From: S143-63 sp964425855 | GTDB lineage: Archaea; Thermoproteota; Thermoprotei_A; Sulfolobales; Acidilobaceae | NCBI GenBank assembly: GCA_964425855.1 | Contig: CAYROE010000082.1 | Span: 1 to 6,107 of the forward strand | Reading direction: 5' to 3' | Length of the DNA: 6,107 bases | Shown: one piece after another, positions 5,903 to 6,107 of the stretch | Position numbering within the stretch: the stretch's first letter is position 1 | How the letters are laid out: each line of letters begins with the position of its first letter | Notes under the pieces: generated by a model | Database searches by the model: none | Told to the model about the DNA's origin: nothing | Seen by the model: the letters and a program-made list of their open reading frames with translations, nothing else | Made by a program: the position numbers and the translations under genes

Positions 5903-6107
5903 CTGCTCTGCGCCGACTAGTATATGGGGTTATTGCTCTAGGCCTATAACGATTGCCTTGCTCCCCGATTAGCTGCGCGGCCTTTTGTCCCCCGTGGTTC
6001 TGGATGCGGTACTTTATGGAGCGCCCTGGTCCTCCCGGAATAAGGGTTTCTGCCCTAGTCTTTCGGGGCCTCTATAGCCGGGTCTAGGACGAAGCCGCTC
6101 GGCATCG
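5735..6107 (-). pseudogene. Decayed 3' part of an unidentified gene entering from the right edge
   Basis: Three overlapping minus-strand frames each carry protein-like text broken by stops. From 6105 to a TAG at 6055-6057 it reads MPSGFVLDPAIEAPKD. A second frame, open 6071-5892, holds GRSIKYRIQNHGGQKAAQLI and then GEQG. A third, from 5968 down, holds KAIVIGLEQ, a TAA at 5930-5932, then PHILVGAEQL and the helical tail to the TAG at 5735-5737. Joined with two frame changes and one stop read through, they give one continuous protein of about 120 residues. Choosing among three frames inflates such joins, so this stays tentative. The protein family was not recognised. Confidence 0.3.

Noticed and set aside
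5763..5972. A 69-codon + strand open frame starting MVCRGSWLIFF
   Set aside because: It is antisense to the charged helical minus-strand frame at 5735-5929 and reads as its shadow (Ser/Leu/Val-rich). No ribosome site precedes its ATG.
1..6107. CRISPR array, insertion sequence, or C/D box small RNA
   Set aside because: No regularly spaced direct repeats, no transposase text with terminal inverted repeats, and no RTGATGA/CTGA box pair outside the giant gene were found by reading both strands.

Overview
The window looks like archaeal DNA, most likely from a hyperthermophilic crenarchaeon of the Desulfurococcales/Pyrodictiaceae type. That placement is an inference. It rests on the many ATA and AGG codons, a GGTGA Shine-Dalgarno in front of a TTG start, and a very large Asn/Ser/Thr-rich secreted beta-helix protein with a C-terminal membrane anchor. 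No rRNA, tRNA or housekeeping gene is present to confirm it.

Layout, left to right. Positions 3-71 (+) hold the last 22 codons of a gene that enters from the left. Positions 72-332 are a convergent intergenic space; they contain G/C hairpins and a short two-sided T/A run that could end both transcripts. Positions 333-5198 (-) hold one intact gene of 1621 codons that fills 80% of the window. Positions 5199-5734 are the upstream region of that gene. It holds a clear ribosome binding site, a weak TATA candidate, a perfect 10-bp palindrome near the predicted transcription start, and a broken open frame on the + strand. Positions 5735-6107 (-) are G+C-rich and look like the 3' part of a decayed gene, with coding-like text in three frames interrupted by stops.

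The large gene encodes a probable cell-surface protein. It has a signal peptide, then about 1170 residues of right-handed parallel beta-helix closed by a NYWGSDTGP segment. Four tandem Ig-like domains of about 90-94 residues follow, and then a Pro-rich stalk, one membrane helix and a basic tail. The architecture suggests a long stalk or blade standing off the membrane or S-layer, heavily N-glycosylated (about 61 N-X-S/T sequons by hand count). No catalytic motif was recognised, so adhesion, polysaccharide binding or a structural role cannot be separated from sequence alone.

No CRISPR array, complete insertion sequence, RNA gene or multi-gene system was found. The points worth a second look are the surface protein's architecture and sorting tail, its start and upstream palindrome, and the two decayed coding patches behind it.
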